DNA from: Oscillospiraceae bacterium | Lineage (GTDB): Bacteria; Bacillota; Clostridia; Oscillospirales; CAG-272 | DNA: 64,000 nt | Direction of reading: 5' to 3' | Assembly (NCBI GenBank): GCA_015064315.1 | Contig: SVSL01000004.1 | Span: 1-64,000, forward strand | Shown: positions 16,690 to 24,627 of the stretch, piece by piece | Numbering within the stretch: position 1 is the first letter of the stretch | Layout of the letters: each line of letters opens with the position of its first letter | The notes under the pieces: generated by a model | Told to the model about the DNA's origin: nothing | Seen by the model: only the letters and a program-made list of their open reading frames with translations | The model's database searches: none | Made by a program: the position numbers and the translations under genes

Positions 16690-18942
16690 TTATTTCGTAA
16701 CCACTCTGACCTCAACGTCGCCCTCGATCAGAGGGAGCAGGGTTCCCTCGATCCTCTCGCCGTTGACATAGATGGCGTCCAGGGTGGTGCCGCCGTTCTC
16801 ATAGGTAATGTGATAATGGGAGCAGCGGAATTTTTTATCGATAGATGCCGTCTTCCAGGAGGGAGGCAGACAGGGATCGATGGTCAATCCCTCCATCTCG
16901 GGCAAAAGTCCGAACACGTAGTTCACCATCGCCTTTTGGAACCATTGCCCCGCGGCGGTTCTCCAGCTCTGTCCCGGGGTGCCGTAGCGATAGCCGGTCT
17001 GCTTGCCGAAATAGGAATTGCACATGATGTAGGGCTCGGCTCTTCCATCCACCACCTTATTTCTGAAAGGCAGGATGGTGTTAATCCCCTCCTCCACCTT
17101 ATCAGCACGCTTCAGCATAGCCTCCGCCGCGATCTTCCAAGCAATGGTGTGCAGATAAACACCGCCGTTTTCGTGAATACCCGGATATTTTTCGGTGATG
17201 GCACCAATATTGGGATTCCATTTGGTATAAGCAGGTGCCGAAACCAGAGTTCCGAGAGGATCTGTGAGATATTTATCTACCGCCTCCATTGCGATCCGTT
17301 CTCTGCCCATGGCAGAAACGCCCGAGAAGACTGCCCAGATCTGAGGGATCAGGAAGATCTTGCCCTCCTCGTTCTCATGGGAACCGATCTTGCTTCCGTG
17401 GTCATCATAGGCATCGAGATAATACTCTCCGTCCCAGCCCCACTCCTCAATGATGGCACGCATTTCCTCGCCTCTCTCCTTGGCAAGAGCTTCGTCTTCT
17501 TTCTTTCCGTAAATGCGGGCGATATCGGCAAAGAAGCGGTTGGCACGATACCAAGCAATGGAAAGCCAGACCGATACACCGCGTCCCTCCATGCCCACCT
17601 TATCCATGCAGTCGTTCCAGTCACCGCCCCAGATCTTTACAAGGTTATGGAGTCCACGGAAGTGATAGAGGAAATCCACCGAACGGTAGAGATGCTCGTA
17701 CATGGTTCCCACGGTGCCGTCATTGTAGGGGATCTCAATATCAAGGATCTCTTTTCTTCCCAGCTCTTTCAGAACCGATGACGCCGTAAAGTTGATCCAT
17801 ACGGTGTTGTCAGAGAAATTGTTGGGACGGATCTCTCCATCGATAAAGGTTCTGGGTGCGTAGCCGTCGGAATACTGGTAGGAAAGAATTCTCTTCAGTC
17901 TCTCCAGAGCAAGCTCAGGATTGACGCAGGCAAAGCAATCGGTGTCACTGGTCATGTCTCGGAATCCGTTGTGACGGACTCTCGCCCATCCGGAGCCCAG
18001 ATTGGACTGATGCTTGAGCCATTCAAACATGCTGTTAAGCATAGTATCAGGGGTATTGATGCTGACCCCGTCGGTCTCTCTTTGGAATTTCTCCAGCACC
18101 GCCTCACGCTCGGCGTTGTAGAACTCCGCCGTGGCGTATTTGCGTCTCATGTCGTCGGCTTCGTCAAGGGACCAAGCGATGCCAAGCAGGAACACGATCT
18201 GTTTGGTTCCCCCGGGAGCCAGGGTCAGCTTCTTCTCCATGGCGTACGCCAGCTTCTCGCCGCACCCACCGAGGCAGTTGGCACCGGTCTCGAGGATCAC
18301 GGGGTGCGAGAAGGAGCCGTAAGGACCGACGATGGCATTATAAGCCCCCGCGTATCCGTCGCTGTGCTCTGAGACCGTCATAAAGCCGTAGGCTCTTTCC
18401 TTGTCCCAGCCCTTGGCGCGCTTGGAGAAATAGAGGCAGTCACGGGCTTCGTCATAGTGGGACGCCGTGGTGTTATAGCCCTGTCGGGAATACTTGCCGT
18501 CCATCTCGCTGTTGCAGAAGGAGACCACCGTCAATTCTCTCGCCCTCTCTGACGTATTGGTCACCGTAATGCTCCAAAGCTCGCAGGCAAGGTCTCGCGG
18601 AACCAAAAATCCCACCGTGGTGGCAATGCCGTTCTTCTCGGTGTAGATATCGGTGGTGCCTCGCTTGTGGGTGCAATGATAGGCGTCCAGCTTCTCGTTC
18701 ACCGGCAAACCGCCGATGCCCCACCGGATGTCTCCCTCCTTGATGAAAAGTCCTCTGTCCTTTACCAGCTTGATGCGGCGACCCACGGGGCCCTGCAAAA
18801 AGCTTCCGCCGGCGGAGGTCTGAGAGGTGAAGGTGACGTAGTGATCGTTCCAAAGATAGTTATACCAGTTTCTCGGGATGTTTCGCTCGGTGATGCGGAA
18901 ATCCACCCCGTTTTCCAGATAATGTCCGTACTGTTGACCCAT
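16690..18942 (-). CDS. GH94-family glycoside phosphorylase
   Basis: A 750-residue enzyme of the cellobiose/chitobiose phosphorylase family. The N-terminal beta-sandwich (residues about 1-270) is followed by an (alpha/alpha)6 barrel. GGDWND at residues 439-444 contains the general-acid Asp, and PGQSWRTAAGQW near residue 660 is a further family motif. These enzymes split a beta-glucoside with phosphate to give a sugar 1-phosphate, saving ATP. No signal peptide, as expected for a cytoplasmic phosphorylase. The exact disaccharide cannot be read from sequence. Strong AGGAGGAG site; single-gene unit with its own promoter. Confidence 0.9.
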   Translation of the reverse strand: MGQQYGHYLENGVDFRITERNIPRNWYNYLWNDHYVTFTSQTSAGGSFLQGPVGRRIKLVKDRGLFIKEGDIRWGIGGLPVNEKLDAYHCTHKRGTTDIYTEKNGIATTVGFLVPRDLACELWSITVTNTSERARELTVVSFCNSEMDGKYSRQGYNTTASHYDEARDCLYFSKRAKGWDKERAYGFMTVSEHSDGYAGAYNAIVGPYGSFSHPVILETGANCLGGCGEKLAYAMEKKLTLAPGGTKQIVFLLGIAWSLDEADDMRRKYATAEFYNAEREAVLEKFQRETDGVSINTPDTMLNSMFEWLKHQSNLGSGWARVRHNGFRDMTSDTDCFACVNPELALERLKRILSYQYSDGYAPRTFIDGEIRPNNFSDNTVWINFTASSVLKELGRKEILDIEIPYNDGTVGTMYEHLYRSVDFLYHFRGLHNLVKIWGGDWNDCMDKVGMEGRGVSVWLSIAWYRANRFFADIARIYGKKEDEALAKERGEEMRAIIEEWGWDGEYYLDAYDDHGSKIGSHENEEGKIFLIPQIWAVFSGVSAMGRERIAMEAVDKYLTDPLGTLVSAPAYTKWNPNIGAITEKYPGIHENGGVYLHTIAWKIAAEAMLKRADKVEEGINTILPFRNKVVDGRAEPYIMCNSYFGKQTGYRYGTPGQSWRTAAGQWFQKAMVNYVFGLLPEMEGLTIDPCLPPSWKTASIDKKFRCSHYHITYENGGTTLDAIYVNGERIEGTLLPLIEGDVEVRVVTK

Positions 18943-18995
18943 AAAACACTCCTCCTTTTTGGAATCACGGTTATGGTTTTTATATTTTCAAGGTT

Positions 18996-19024
18996 ATTAT
19001 ATCACATTCAAAAATGCTTGTCAA
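18996..19024 (-). promoter_or_regulatory. promoter of GH94 gene
   Basis: TTGACA and TATAAT with a 17-bp spacer on the minus strand. Confidence 0.9.
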
Positions 19025-19031
19025 CAAAAAC

Positions 19032-19928
19032 TCACCCATTGGTTCTTTTCGTCTTGTTCAAAACAATGTAGGCACCGATCAAAACCGCCACCGTGGTGAT
19101 GAGAATGGCATACATGGTGCCCATAGAAACGGGTTTGTCAAAGAAATACAGATTGCAATCCATCACGTCCCGCAAGCCATCGATCAGCTCGTCAGGAACG
19201 CCCTCCTCTTCCATTGCCGCAAAGGCACCGCCCATGGCGTGATTGCGCAAAAGAGAGGTTCCGTAAATTCCGGGGAAAAAGGAAAGCGCGCGTTGCAATC
19301 CTTGAGAAAATTGGGAGATCGGCATATACGCGCCGCACACAAAGCCATAGCACGAGCTGACAATGCTTCCCACCGCCGCGATCTGTCCCTGCGAGGAAAG
19401 GAAAAATCCAATCACCGAGGACAGTGCCGTTCCAAACAGCACCATCAGAAGGATGTCCCAAAAAATCATCAGAACGTCAAACGCCGAAAGATACCATCCC
19501 ACCACTCCCAAATAGATCAAGCAAACAACGGCTGCGGCGCAGCATATGATCAGCGTGGAGGCAAGAGTTGCAAGATAATAGCTCAATGCCAATCGGGAGG
19601 GCTTTACGGGGGAGACCGTCAGATCCTTCCGCGCTCCCGTCGCCTTGTCCTGCACCATGAGCATATTGGAGCAAAACGCCACGGTAACGCAGGAAACGGC
19701 AAGAATGGAGGAGACCAGCTGTCCGCCAACGCCGCCCTCGATGATCTGTTCCGAAATCTCCATCCCCTCGGGAAGCGATGCCTTGAAGCTATCCCGATAG
19801 ACGTTTCCCAAAAAGGTGGAGTACAGCACCAAGAGGATCATGGGCGTGATCAGCGCCGTAAAAAACATTCCCTTATCCTTGAAAAAAAGCTTGACGTTTC
19901 GTTTGAACAGAATCCGAACGGTGCTCAT
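19032..19928 (-). CDS. ABC-2 type transporter permease
   Basis: A 298-residue membrane protein with a short cytoplasmic N-terminus, one helix near residue 22-45, a large extracytoplasmic loop, then five further hydrophobic segments, the ABC-2 exporter plan. The motif FFPGIYGTSLLRNHAMG before the last loop fits multidrug/antibiotic ABC-2 permeases. Its ATG overlaps the end of the ATPase gene by 4 bp, so the two form one exporter. The cargo is unknown. Confidence 0.87.
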   Translation of the reverse strand: MSTVRILFKRNVKLFFKDKGMFFTALITPMILLVLYSTFLGNVYRDSFKASLPEGMEISEQIIEGGVGGQLVSSILAVSCVTVAFCSNMLMVQDKATGARKDLTVSPVKPSRLALSYYLATLASTLIICCAAAVVCLIYLGVVGWYLSAFDVLMIFWDILLMVLFGTALSSVIGFFLSSQGQIAAVGSIVSSCYGFVCGAYMPISQFSQGLQRALSFFPGIYGTSLLRNHAMGGAFAAMEEEGVPDELIDGLRDVMDCNLYFFDKPVSMGTMYAILITTVAVLIGAYIVLNKTKRTNG

Positions 19929-20839
19929 TTTTCCTCTTCCTCCTTCAAATTCTTTCCCGTTGCCGCCAAAAAGACGTCGTCCATCTTTCCCTTGACGATC
20001 TCATAGTCGCAAAAAAGCGCGGGATGCTTTAAAATCAGCTCGGTTGCCGCTTTGGTGTTTGGAATCAAGATGCGAAAGCCCTCCGCCACGGGAAGATAGG
20101 AGAGCCCCAGCGCCTTCACCTGTGCTTCCTCCACGCCGTAGAGAGTGATAAAGTCCCCCGTGTATTGATTTTTCAGCTGCAGCGGACTCCCTTGGGCAAC
20201 AATTTTTCCATTGTCCAGAATCACCACGTAGTCGGCATCCGCCGCCTCCTCCATGTAGTGGGTGGTGAGAAGGACCGTTAGCCGCTCCCTTTGACGAAGC
20301 TGATGGATCACGCTCCAGAGCAGCTTGCGCGTTTGGGGATCCAATCCCGTGGTGGGCTCATCCAGAATCAGAAGCTTGGGACTGTGAAGCAGAGCGCGTG
20401 CAATGTCGATCCGTCTGCGTTGCCCCCCCGAAAGCTTCCCAACGGGGCGCCTCAAAAGCGTCTTCAGCTCCAGCAGCTCGCAAATTTTCGCAAGGCGTTC
20501 TTGAAAATCCTTCCCCACGATCCCGTAAAGGGCGGCTCTGCTTTCCAAATTGTCATATACGCTGAGAGAGGCATCAAGAACCGAGCCTTGAAAAACAACG
20601 CCAACCGTTCCCTTGATCTCCTCCACGTGCGTGTCAAGATCCTTGCCGTCGATCCAAACGCTTCCGCTGTCCTTGGAGAGCTGACCGCATAAAATATTGA
20701 TGGTGGTGGACTTTCCCGCGCCGTTGACACCGAGAAAGGCAAACAGACTTCCCTCCTCCACGCAAAAGCTCAGATCCTTTACGGCTTCTATCTCACCAAA
20801 TCGCTTGTTCAAGCCTCGAATTTCAATGCTGTTTTCCAA
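19925..20839 (-). CDS. ABC transporter ATP-binding protein
   Basis: A 304-residue ATPase with Walker A GVNGAGKST (residues about 37-45), a Q-loop VVFQGSVLD, signature LSGGQRRR, Walker B LLILDEPTTGLD and a switch His in TTHYMEEA. A DrrA-like C-terminal extension of about 80 residues follows. It partners the overlapping ABC-2 permease. Divergent from a MarR regulator gene across a 268-bp region with several inverted repeats, so MarR control of the exporter is plausible. Confidence 0.93.
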   Translation of the reverse strand: MENSIEIRGLNKRFGEIEAVKDLSFCVEEGSLFAFLGVNGAGKSTTINILCGQLSKDSGSVWIDGKDLDTHVEEIKGTVGVVFQGSVLDASLSVYDNLESRAALYGIVGKDFQERLAKICELLELKTLLRRPVGKLSGGQRRRIDIARALLHSPKLLILDEPTTGLDPQTRKLLWSVIHQLRQRERLTVLLTTHYMEEAADADYVVILDNGKIVAQGSPLQLKNQYTGDFITLYGVEEAQVKALGLSYLPVAEGFRILIPNTKAATELILKHPALFCDYEIVKGKMDDVFLAATGKNLKEEEEK

Positions 20840-20926
20840 ATCTCAATCTCCTCCGATTCTGTCAAAATATAAAAGTCCTTGTTCTGCATAAAGAAATCAA
20901 CCGTGTTACGATATTCTTACATAGTG

Positions 20927-20963
20927 ATTTTAACATCTTTTTTCCCAAAAAGCAATGGGAAAA
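20927..20963 (-). promoter_or_regulatory. candidate ABC operon promoter and operator
   Basis: TTGCTT and TAAAAT with a 17-bp spacer (20927-20955, minus strand). An inverted repeat TTTTCCCA/TGGGAAAA (20940-20947 and 20956-20963) overlaps the -35 and could bind a repressor. Confidence 0.55.
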
Positions 20964-21002
20964 GAGGATATTTTGAAAAGAAATCAAGATATTTTCCAAA
21001 AA

Positions 21003-21020
21003 ATGTTGACAAGTTAACAT
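21003..21020. promoter_or_regulatory. MarR-type operator 1
   Basis: ATGTTGAC-AA-GTTAACAT, an 18-bp near-perfect inverted repeat covering the -35 of the marR promoter. It shares the pattern ATGTTNACNNGTNAACAT with operator 2. Confidence 0.75.
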
Positions 21021-21034
21021 TTTTTTGATATAAT
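21006..21034 (+). promoter_or_regulatory. promoter of marR-fakB-fakA operon
   Basis: TTGACA and TATAAT with a 17-bp spacer. The -35 is inside operator 1 and operator 2 lies just past the expected start of transcription. Confidence 0.9.
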
Positions 21035-21044
21035 AAATGGGAAT

Positions 21045-21062
21045 ATGTTTACCTGTAAACAT
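21045..21062. promoter_or_regulatory. MarR-type operator 2
   Basis: ATGTTTAC-CT-GTAAACAT, a perfect 8+8 inverted repeat. Its centre is 42 bp from the centre of operator 1, about four helical turns, so two dimers would sit on the same face. Confidence 0.75.
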
Positions 21063-21107
21063 GAATTCTGTCAAGAATTGGCGAAAGGAGACCGCAGAGT
21101 ACCGCTT

Positions 21108-21644
21108 ATGATAAAGGAACGGTTTTATTTGTTCGTTTTGCGCATCAACAGCATCAGCAAATATATCAACAAGCTCAAGTTTGATTTTGCGCCTCAGCTC
21201 GGTGTCAAAAACGTTCATATCTTCTGGCTCTACGAGTTATATATCCATCCCGAGGGACTGACGGCTTCCGAGCTGGCGTCACGCGCCATGATCTCACGCT
21301 CCCTGATCTCTCGCGAAATTGAAAATCTGCAGGAAAACGGCTACGTTGAAATGCAAAAGAATTCCAAGGGCAAGCGCATGAACTACAATGCCCTGATCAC
21401 CCTGACCGACAAGGGCATGGAATTGGCAAAGAACATCTCCAAAAAAGGCATGGAGGTTCAATCCCGTGTCAACCAAGGCATCAGCGAGGAAGAGCTGATC
21501 ATCTTTTACAGCACTCTGGAAAAGCTCCAGAACAATCTGAAGACGCTCTCCGATGAGTGGGAGCAAAACGGCATCAGCGTAGATGAGGACATCATCACGC
21601 CCATATCCGAATTGATTCAATCCGACGTTGCGAAAGATGCATAA
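21108..21644 (+). CDS. MarR-family transcriptional regulator
   Basis: A 178-residue winged-helix protein. Helices 3-4 (GLTASELASRAMISRSLISREIENL) form the DNA-reading motif, followed by the wing (KNSKGKRMNYNALITLTDKG) and a dimerising C-terminal helix. The reading frame extends upstream to 21045, but that ATG is inside operator 2. At the chosen ATG the AAAGGAG is 17 bases away, so the start is somewhat uncertain. It is 39 bp upstream of fakB. MarR proteins such as FabT control fatty-acid genes in other Firmicutes, and the gene order here suggests a lipid-linked role. Confidence 0.85.
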   Translation: MIKERFYLFVLRINSISKYINKLKFDFAPQLGVKNVHIFWLYELYIHPEGLTASELASRAMISRSLISREIENLQENGYVEMQKNSKGKRMNYNALITLTDKGMELAKNISKKGMEVQSRVNQGISEEELIIFYSTLEKLQNNLKTLSDEWEQNGISVDEDIITPISELIQSDVAKDA

Positions 21645-21683
21645 GCGGAATCCAAAAGTCAACGAAAAGGAGCTTTCACAGCT

Positions 21684-22550
21684 ATGAAAAATTATGTGAT
21701 TTATACCGACTCCTGTGCCGATCTTACCCAAGAGGCGTACCGTGCGCTGGGACTTCGCTGTATTCCTCTGGACGTAATCGTGGAAAACGAGGAGCCCGTC
21801 GCGGACGATCAGATCGACATTCAGGAAATATACGCTAAGCTGCGCGCCAAGAAATCCGCTTCCACCGCCGCCATCAACATCGATCGCTTTTTGCAAAGCT
21901 TTGAAGAGGCCGCACGGGAAGGACTTGACATTCTTTATCTGGGCTTCTCCTCCGGACTCAGCAGCACATACAGCTCCAGCGTGATCGCCATGAGAGAGCT
22001 GCAGGAGAAATATCCCCAAAACAAATTCTACGCCGTAGATACCCTCTGCGCCTCCATGGGACAGGGACTTTTGGTTTACTACGCCGCCAAGAAAAAGGAA
22101 GCGGGCGCATCCATTGAAGAGGTCAGAGACTTTGTGGAAAACACCAAAATGAACCTCTGCCACTGGTTTACCGTGGATGATCTCTTCTTCCTCAAGAGAG
22201 GCGGCAGAGTCAGTGCCGCCACCGCCGTGGTGGGCTCTCTGCTCAGCATCAAGCCGGTTCTCCACGTAGACAACGCGGGCAAGCTGATCAACGTCTCCAA
22301 GGCGAGAGGTCGCAAGGCATCCATCGACGCCATGTTTGAAAACATGAAAAAATCCATGTTCCCCATCGAACAGAATCAAACCGTTTTCATCAGCCACGGC
22401 GATTGCATTGCCGACGCTGAATATCTGGCAAATCGCATCAGGACGGAAATGGGAATTCAAGACATTCAGATCAACTACGTCGGTTCCGTCATTGGATCTC
22501 ACTCCGGCCCCGGAACGCTGGCATTATTCTTCCTTGGAAACGAGAGGTAA
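21684..22550 (+). CDS. fakB: DegV-family fatty acid-binding protein (FakB-like)
   Basis: A 288-residue DegV-fold protein. The N-terminal YTDSCADLT, the lipid carboxylate-binding region GFSSGLSSTY and the C-terminal HSGPGTLALFF are family signatures. FakB holds an exogenous fatty acid while FakA phosphorylates it, making acyl-phosphate for phospholipid synthesis. It lies 6 bp upstream of the FakA-like gene, so the kinase and its carrier are co-expressed. AAAGGAG precedes the start. Confidence 0.92.
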   Translation: MKNYVIYTDSCADLTQEAYRALGLRCIPLDVIVENEEPVADDQIDIQEIYAKLRAKKSASTAAINIDRFLQSFEEAAREGLDILYLGFSSGLSSTYSSSVIAMRELQEKYPQNKFYAVDTLCASMGQGLLVYYAAKKKEAGASIEEVRDFVENTKMNLCHWFTVDDLFFLKRGGRVSAATAVVGSLLSIKPVLHVDNAGKLINVSKARGRKASIDAMFENMKKSMFPIEQNQTVFISHGDCIADAEYLANRIRTEMGIQDIQINYVGSVIGSHSGPGTLALFFLGNER

Positions 22551-22556
22551 TTCATC

Positions 22557-24206
22557 ATGTTAATCAACGGACAGACACTGTGCGGTATGGTGATCTCGGC
22601 GGCAAACGCCTTGGATAACAATAAGGTCACCATCAACAATATGAACGTATTTCCCGTGCCCGACGGAGATACGGGTATCAATATGACCCTCACCATGAGT
22701 GCGGTTCGCGCCTTGAACAACTATGACGGCACGGTTTCGGACTGCGCCGAAAAGATCGCCAGCATGGTTCTTCGCTCCGCGCGCGGAAATTCGGGAGCCA
22801 TTCTCTCGCTCTTCTTCCGCGGTATGGCAAAGGCACTCAAGGGTCTTGAGGTCGCAACCGCCGAGGATCTGGTGCGCGCCCTTCGCAAGGGTACCGACGA
22901 GGCATACAAGGCTGTGATGCAGCCCACCGAGGGAACCATCCTCACCGTCATGCGCGTTTGCACCGAAAAGGCAGAGGAAAAGATCAAAAAGGATTCCTAC
23001 AAGGACGATCCCGTTCATCTCTTTACCTATATTCTCAAGACCGCCGAGGAGACGCTGGAAAAAACTCCCGAATTGCTCCCCGTTCTCAAGGAAGCCAACG
23101 TGGTGGACGCGGGCGGCTACGGATTTTTGTTCCTGATCTCGGGAATGCTCGCCGCCTTGAATCAGAACCCCATTGAGGCGGAAAACGCCACCGAGGCGGT
23201 TAAAACCCAGGCAAGCTTCTCGGATTTTGACACCGGCTCCATCGTCTTTGCTTACTGCACCGAGTGCATCATTGCCAAGAGAAAGAAGTATCTTGGCGAA
23301 GGCACCGCCGAGGATTTCCACGACTTTGTGGGCGCCATTGGCGATAGCGTAGTGTTCATCGACGCCGAGGATATCATCAAGCTTCACGTACACACCAATC
23401 ATCCCGGACAGGTCATTGAAAAGGCGCTGGAATACGGCGAGCTGGAAGCCCTGAAGGTGGAAAATATGCGTCTGCAGCATTCGGCACTCATGGAGAATGA
23501 GCAGGAGGCGCAAGGCGCAATCGCAGAGCCTGCCATTGCTCCCATTGAAAAGGAGTTCGGCTTTGTCAGCGTTTGCATGGGCGACGGCATCCGCGAGACC
23601 TTCCTTGACCTTGGCGTAGACTCCGTGGTGTTTGGCGGTCAGACCATGAACCCCAGCACCCAGGATATCATCGACGGTGTCAACCGCACCCCCGCAAAAT
23701 ACGTATACGTGCTTCCCAACAACAAAAACATCTATCTGGTTGCCAAGCAGGCGGCTGAGATGGTAAAGGATAAAAAGGTCATTGTTATGGAGACCCGCAG
23801 CGTTCCCCAGGGAATCTCCGCCATGATCGGCTTCAATCCCGATGCCGACGAGGCTACCAATACCGCATCCATGAACGAGGCGATCTCCGCCGTTCGCACT
23901 GCACAGATCACCTACGCCGTTCGCGATACCTCCATTGAGGGCATCAAGATCAGCAGCGGTCAGACTCTGGCGCTGGTGGACGGAAAGATCCTCTGCTCCT
24001 CCGACAAGGAAGAAACCTGCCTTGCCGCCATTGGTGAGGAGTTTGCCGGCAAATCCTATCTGACGCTCTTCTACGGTGAGAGCATTGATGAGGAGAGAGC
24101 CGAGAGAGCCGTTGCCATTCTCAAAGAGAAGGTAGGCAGCATGACCGAGATCGCAATGCTCCGCGGCGGTCAGCCCATTTACGATTATATCATTTCGGCG
24201 GAGTAA
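22557..24206 (+). CDS. fakA: fatty acid kinase FakA-like (DAK2/DhaL domain)
   Basis: A 549-residue protein. The N-terminal DhaL/DAK2 nucleotide-binding domain (residues about 1-200) has NVFPVPDGDTGINM, whose Asp residues chelate Mg-ATP, and SARGNSGAILS. A middle domain binds zinc in known FakA (CTEC near 235 and LHVHTNHPG), and the C-terminal domain is DegV-like and binds FakB. Length fits FakA/YloV. Reaction: ATP plus FakB-bound fatty acid to acyl-phosphate. Terminal gene of the marR-fakB-fakA unit. Confidence 0.93.
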   Translation: MLINGQTLCGMVISAANALDNNKVTINNMNVFPVPDGDTGINMTLTMSAVRALNNYDGTVSDCAEKIASMVLRSARGNSGAILSLFFRGMAKALKGLEVATAEDLVRALRKGTDEAYKAVMQPTEGTILTVMRVCTEKAEEKIKKDSYKDDPVHLFTYILKTAEETLEKTPELLPVLKEANVVDAGGYGFLFLISGMLAALNQNPIEAENATEAVKTQASFSDFDTGSIVFAYCTECIIAKRKKYLGEGTAEDFHDFVGAIGDSVVFIDAEDIIKLHVHTNHPGQVIEKALEYGELEALKVENMRLQHSALMENEQEAQGAIAEPAIAPIEKEFGFVSVCMGDGIRETFLDLGVDSVVFGGQTMNPSTQDIIDGVNRTPAKYVYVLPNNKNIYLVAKQAAEMVKDKKVIVMETRSVPQGISAMIGFNPDADEATNTASMNEAISAVRTAQITYAVRDTSIEGIKISSGQTLALVDGKILCSSDKEETCLAAIGEEFAGKSYLTLFYGESIDEERAERAVAILKEKVGSMTEIAMLRGGQPIYDYIISAE

Positions 24207-24218
24207 TCGCCGATCACA

Positions 24219-24270
24219 GCACACCGCCCTGTCATTATGCACAGACAGGCGGTGTGCCGTTTTGTTTTTC
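24219..24270 (+). terminator. terminator after fakA
   Basis: GCACACCGCCCTGTC / GACAGGCGGTGTGC stem followed by CGTTTTGTTTTTC. Confidence 0.9.
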
Positions 24271-24286
24271 TTGTCACAAAAAGACA

Positions 24287-24315
24287 TTGACTTTTGTCGA
24301 AAAACAGAGTATAAT
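24287..24315 (+). promoter_or_regulatory. promoter of glycine riboswitch-agcS
   Basis: TTGACT and TATAAT with a 17-bp spacer, just upstream of the aptamers. Confidence 0.88.
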
Positions 24316-24344
24316 ATTGGAGTTAACTGAATAAGGCTAAATGA

Positions 24345-24504
24345 AACCGGCAGGAGATAAGGCGCAAGCCTTTCCAAAGGGGTAATACTCTCGGGTGTCA
24401 ATTTGACGAAGACTGTCGGCGGATAGCAATCTGGAGAAGTTCGCTACGCGCGAATGCCGAAGGGGCAAGGATCAAACCGCAATCTCTCAGGCAAAAGGAC
24501 AGAT
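24345..24504 (+). ncRNA. tandem glycine riboswitch
   Basis: The second aptamer (24429-24504) has the diagnostic GCCGAAGGGGCAA and CTCTCAGGCAAAAGGACAG elements closed by ATCT/AGAT. The first (about 24347-24420) is closed by CCGGCAG/CTGTCGG and has the related CCAAAGGGGTAATA and CTCTCGGGTG, so it is a more diverged copy. Placement before a Na+/amino acid symporter fits glycine sensing, and a terminator follows before the gene. Confidence 0.92.
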
Positions 24505-24552
24505 CAAATTTTACATACCATGCTCATGCTATGTTTATACCGTCTTCTTTTC

Positions 24553-24589
24553 TCACCGCTATCCAAAGGATCGCGGTGATTTTTGTTTT
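24553..24589 (+). terminator. riboswitch expression-platform terminator
   Basis: TCACCGC...GCGGTGA hairpin followed by TTTTTGTTTT, between the glycine aptamers and the agcS ribosome site. Glycine binding presumably prevents its formation. Confidence 0.8.
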
Positions 24590-24627
24590 ATTCGGCTGAC
24601 AATATCTTTTTTGGAGGTTCATGGATC

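Noticed and set aside
21045..21107. Extended N-terminus of the MarR protein
   Set aside because: The ATG at 21045 is part of operator 2 and too close to the start of transcription to have a ribosome site; a shorter start is more likely.
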